Program-made: the position numbers and the translations under genes | Origin: an uncultured Clostridia bacterium | GTDB taxonomy: Bacteria; Bacillota; Clostridia; Oscillospirales; CAG-272 | Length of the DNA stretch: 16,067 nt | Reading direction: 5' to 3' | NCBI GenBank assembly: GCA_904501715.1 | Contig: CAJGCD010000037.1 | Coordinates: 1 to 16,067 of the forward strand | Notes under the pieces: model-generated | What the model was told of the DNA's origin: nothing | The model's input: only the letters and a program-made list of their open reading frames with translations | The model's database searches: none | In this document: piece by piece, positions 13,863 to 16,067 of the stretch | How positions within the stretch are numbered: the first letter of the stretch is position 1 | Layout: each line of letters opens with the position of its first letter

Positions 13863-15056
13863 TTACTTGCCCTCCTTTTCATAAAGCTCTGCCGCTCCAA
13901 GAAGCGTGCCCTCGGAGAACGCCCTGCCTACAAGCTGTACTCCGCCAACGACTACCGCGGGAAGTCCGCTTATGGAAGCGGGAGCGGTATAGAAATTCTC
14001 CTCAAAAGACAGGCTCTTATTTTCCTTTACCATATCCTCGGTGTATTCCATAACCGAGCAAGCGGGCATAAGAACAGCGTCAAACTCCTTGAATATCTCT
14101 GCAAAGCGCTCAACGATCACGCGACGTACGCGAAGTGCCTTGTCATATACCTTCATATAGTTTTCGGTGGAAAGAGTGTCCGAGCCGAAAAGTATTGCCT
14201 TTTTAAGAAGCTCTCCAAATGCCTCGGTGCGGCTGTTTGTGTAAAGCTCGTCAATTCCCGAGAAATTCTGAGCGCGGTGACCGTACTTTACTCCGTCATA
14301 GCGCGATACATTGTTGCAAAGCTCGGCGCTCATAAGAACGTTCCAAGCGGGACGAGCCGCGGCAATAATATCGTCCTCTATCTCAATCACCTCTACTCCG
14401 TTGTTTCTAAGAGTAGACTTGAATGCACAAAGCTTAGCTTCAACATTTGCATCTATTCCCTTTTCCATAGCGCCGAGAACAGCTACGCGGCGAAGCTCAC
14501 CGCATTTCTTTGCGGACCCGCAAAGCTCCTCGCTAAGGCTTGTTCCGTCCTTGTCGTCGTGTCCCACTATAACGCCAAGAAGCTCCTTACACTCAAGGGC
14601 GCTTTTCGCCATTACGCTTACACACTCACCCGAGCAAGCCACGGGCACAGTTCCGTATCTCGATACAGTTCCGTAGGTAGGCTTTACGCTTACAAGCCCA
14701 TTTTGGGCAGCGGCGCGGCGAGGCGCGCCGTTAACGTCAAGACATATAGCCGCCTTGACCTCACCCGTCTTGAGCGCCTCGGCAGTAGGATTAAGAAGAA
14801 CTCCGTCCTTTACCTTTGCTCCGTTGCAGGAGGTCTCTCCCACAAGGTCGATAGCAAACTCGCCTACGTCTGTCTTTCCAACAAGGTCATATCCCGCGTT
14901 TTTCGCGCGTGTCAGCACCTCTGCCTCAAAAAGACTCATATATCCGTCAAGCATTTTAGAGCCTGCCGCGGTAGGCATATCGGCAGTAAGCATCATATCG
15001 TCGGCAATTATAGCCTTCTTTGATGCAATATCCTTTTTAGAAGTATATATTTTCAT
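13863..15056 (-). CDS. gatA: Shortened GatA-like subunit lacking the amidase triad
   Basis: GatA normally hydrolyses glutamine with a Lys-cisSer-Ser triad and passes ammonia to GatB. This 397-residue protein is about 90 shorter than usual: the N-terminal about 60 residues before the AIKDN region are absent and later loops are trimmed. The scaffold is clear (PTAAGSKML, GKTDVGEFA, VSVKPTYGTVSRYG, ISGLPAVVV). By eye alignment, triad Lys (AIKDN) is D19, the GGSSGGS loop carrying cis-Ser reads GVLLNPT (L87/L88), and the nucleophile Ser (TGGSIR) is A111 in NGAPRR. Glutamine-binding Arg and Asp positions read KKA (285-287) and N354. AGGAGG seven bases before the ATG sets the start. It lies 18 bp after gatC and 2 bp before gatB. 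There are no stops or frameshifts, so it is a maintained protein, probably structural. Confidence 0.9.
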   Translation of the reverse strand: MKIYTSKKDIASKKAIIADDMMLTADMPTAAGSKMLDGYMSLFEAEVLTRAKNAGYDLVGKTDVGEFAIDLVGETSCNGAKVKDGVLLNPTAEALKTGEVKAAICLDVNGAPRRAAAQNGLVSVKPTYGTVSRYGTVPVACSGECVSVMAKSALECKELLGVIVGHDDKDGTSLSEELCGSAKKCGELRRVAVLGAMEKGIDANVEAKLCAFKSTLRNNGVEVIEIEDDIIAAARPAWNVLMSAELCNNVSRYDGVKYGHRAQNFSGIDELYTNSRTEAFGELLKKAILFGSDTLSTENYMKVYDKALRVRRVIVERFAEIFKEFDAVLMPACSVMEYTEDMVKENKSLSFEENFYTAPASISGLPAVVVGGVQLVGRAFSEGTLLGAAELYEKEGK

Positions 15057-15074
15057 TTTTCTGCCTCCTACCAA

Positions 15075-15356
15075 TTATTCTACCACACGGGGCACACACC
15101 AGTAACCCTCGTCGGTCTCGGGAGCGCCTGCCTGAAGCGCCTCACGGGTAAAGGGCTGGGACACCACGTCCTCGCGCACCACCGTCATAATGGGCATAAC
15201 GTGTACCATTCTCTCTACGTTTGCGGTATCTATGGCGTCTAAAGTCTTCAGGTCATTCTCTCTGTTATTGCAAAAAGTGATCACTTCATCCTTTTCGGTC
15301 TGCGTGAGGCTCAGCTGATTGAGCATCTCAAGTATTCTGAGTGTCTCTTTTTCCAT
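15075..15356 (-). CDS. gatC: Aspartyl/glutamyl-tRNA amidotransferase subunit C
   Basis: GatC is the small belt subunit that wraps around GatA and GatB and stabilises the complex. The 93 residues match family length. An N-terminal helical part (LRILEMLNQLSLTQTEKDEV) leads to the conserved stretch MTVVREDVVSQPFTREALQAGAP and the terminal WCVPRVVE, the usual family ending. AAGGAG lies about ten bases before the ATG. It is 27 bp after aspS and 18 bp before gatA, in one operon. Because GatC conservation is normal, it suggests the complex still assembles around the altered GatA. Confidence 0.95.
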   Translation of the reverse strand: MEKETLRILEMLNQLSLTQTEKDEVITFCNNRENDLKTLDAIDTANVERMVHVMPIMTVVREDVVSQPFTREALQAGAPETDEGYWCVPRVVE

Positions 15357-15383
15357 ATCAATAAACTCCTTTATCTGCGTAGA

Positions 15384-16067
15384 TTAGTCTCTTACCTTTA
15401 TATGCACCTCGCGGAGCTGCTGTTCGGTCACCTCTCCGGGAGCACCCATCATAAGGTCCTGAGCGTTTCCGTTAAGCGGGAACGCGATAACGTCACGAAT
15501 AGTCTCCTCACCCGCGATGAGCATTATCATTCTGTCCACACCGGGAGCCATTCCCGCGTGAGGAGGCGCACCGTATGCGAAAGCGTTGTAAAGCGCACCG
15601 AATTTAGCCTTAAGCGTATCCTCGCCGTAGCCCGCAATCTCGAATGCCTTTCTCATTATATCGGGATTGTGGTTTCTTACAGCACCCGAGGAGAGCTCTA
15701 CGCCGTTACATACGATATCGTACTGATAAGCGAAGATTTCAAGCGGGTCCTTGTTAAGAAGCGCATCCATACCTCCCTGAGGCATAGAGAAAGGGTTATG
15801 CGTAAAGTCTATCTTTCCCGTCTCCGCGTTAAGCTCATACATGGGGAAATCAACGATAAAGCAGAACTCGAAGGAATCGTTCTTAACCAGTCCCAGCTCA
15901 TTTCCTATCCATGTTCTCATTTCTCCCGCAAGGCGGTTGATTACAGACGCGCTGTCGCTTATGAAGAAGAGCGAATCGCCCTCCTTTATACCGCAAAGCT
16001 CACAAAGCTCTGCCTTCTGCTCCTCGGTAAGGAACTTGGCGATGGGGCCCTTGAACTCACCCTCCTC
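15384..16067 (-). CDS. aspS: Aspartyl-tRNA synthetase, C-terminal part (5' end outside window)
   Basis: About 227 C-terminal residues of a bacterial class II AspRS are visible. The reading frame is open to the window edge, upstream of the internal methionine at 15920. It includes KGPIAKFLTEEQ of the GAD-insert region, FCFIVDFPMYE, FTHNPFSMPQGG, the AGMAPGVDRMIMLIAGEETIRDVIAFP stretch with class II motif 3 (GVDRMIML), and the end GAPGEVTEQQLREVHIKVRD. It charges tRNA(Asp) and, if non-discriminating, tRNA(Asn). Placement directly upstream of gatCAB is consistent with a non-discriminating enzyme making Asp-tRNA(Asn) for the amidotransferase, but the anticodon-binding domain that decides this is outside the window. 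Confidence 0.95.
   Translation of the reverse strand, partial: EEGEFKGPIAKFLTEEQKAELCELCGIKEGDSLFFISDSASVINRLAGEMRTWIGNELGLVKNDSFEFCFIVDFPMYELNAETGKIDFTHNPFSMPQGGMDALLNKDPLEIFAYQYDIVCNGVELSSGAVRNHNPDIMRKAFEIAGYGEDTLKAKFGALYNAFAYGAPPHAGMAPGVDRMIMLIAGEETIRDVIAFPLNGNAQDLMMGAPGEVTEQQLREVHIKVRD

Noticed and set aside
1..16067. CRISPR array, prophage, insertion sequence or other mobile element
   Set aside because: I saw no direct-repeat array, transposase, integrase or long terminal inverted repeats. The broken esterase gene shows decay lesions without insertion-sequence remnants.

Overview
The window looks like a chromosomal segment of an anaerobic, low-to-mid GC Firmicute of class Clostridia, probably a gut Oscillospirales- or Christensenellales-like lineage. 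That placement is inference. It rests on AGGAGG-type ribosome binding sites, near-consensus sigma-A promoters (often extended -10 TGnTATAAT, 17-nt spacers), a rubrerythrin, a GatCAB operon next to aspS, and many lone sugar-metabolism genes.

Left part (1-1630). A tRNA-Lys(CTT) gene, cut by the window edge, has a perfect-consensus promoter. Next is a VUT/YhhQ-family queuosine-precursor transporter on the minus strand. Its leader carries what I read as a preQ1-I riboswitch followed by a terminator, under a strong promoter. Rubrerythrin runs divergently on the plus strand and ends at a bidirectional hairpin.

Middle part (1639-8690). This is a patchwork of carbohydrate genes in several short transcription units: a CBM9-like protein plus a GH2 glycosidase (minus, two stacked promoters); a NahK-like N-acetylhexosamine 1-kinase (plus); a cytoplasmic CE4/NodB-type deacetylase-like protein (minus); a Gfo/Idh/MocA oxidoreductase with a cysteine cluster (minus); and a divergent AraC-type regulator (plus). 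The last two share a 137-bp intergenic region with overlapping near-perfect promoters and a perfect 19-bp palindrome. No transporter or secreted protein accompanies these genes, so they probably process imported amino- or uronic-type sugars made available elsewhere.

Right-middle (8724-11212). An NhaC-family antiporter and a YgjV-like membrane protein flank a decayed CE15 (glucuronoyl esterase)-like pseudogene. It has a homopolymer frameshift, an in-frame stop and a large internal deletion, and its N- and C-terminal ends can still be read.

Right part (11278-16067, all minus). The gene order is aspS (partial) - gatC - gatA - gatB - asparaginase-family gene. GatB keeps its kinase/transamidase and zinc residues. 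GatA is about 90 residues short and, by eye alignment, has lost all three residues of its Lys-cisSer-Ser amidase triad plus the glutamine-binding positions. An asparaginase-family protein is encoded directly downstream of gatB, separated by a strong 15-bp hairpin. This recalls archaeal GatDE, where an asparaginase-type subunit supplies ammonia to a GatB-like subunit. I consider the triad-less GatCAB with its linked asparaginase homologue the most interesting feature of the window, with the caveat that the asparaginase homologue also seems to lack its second-triad lysine.
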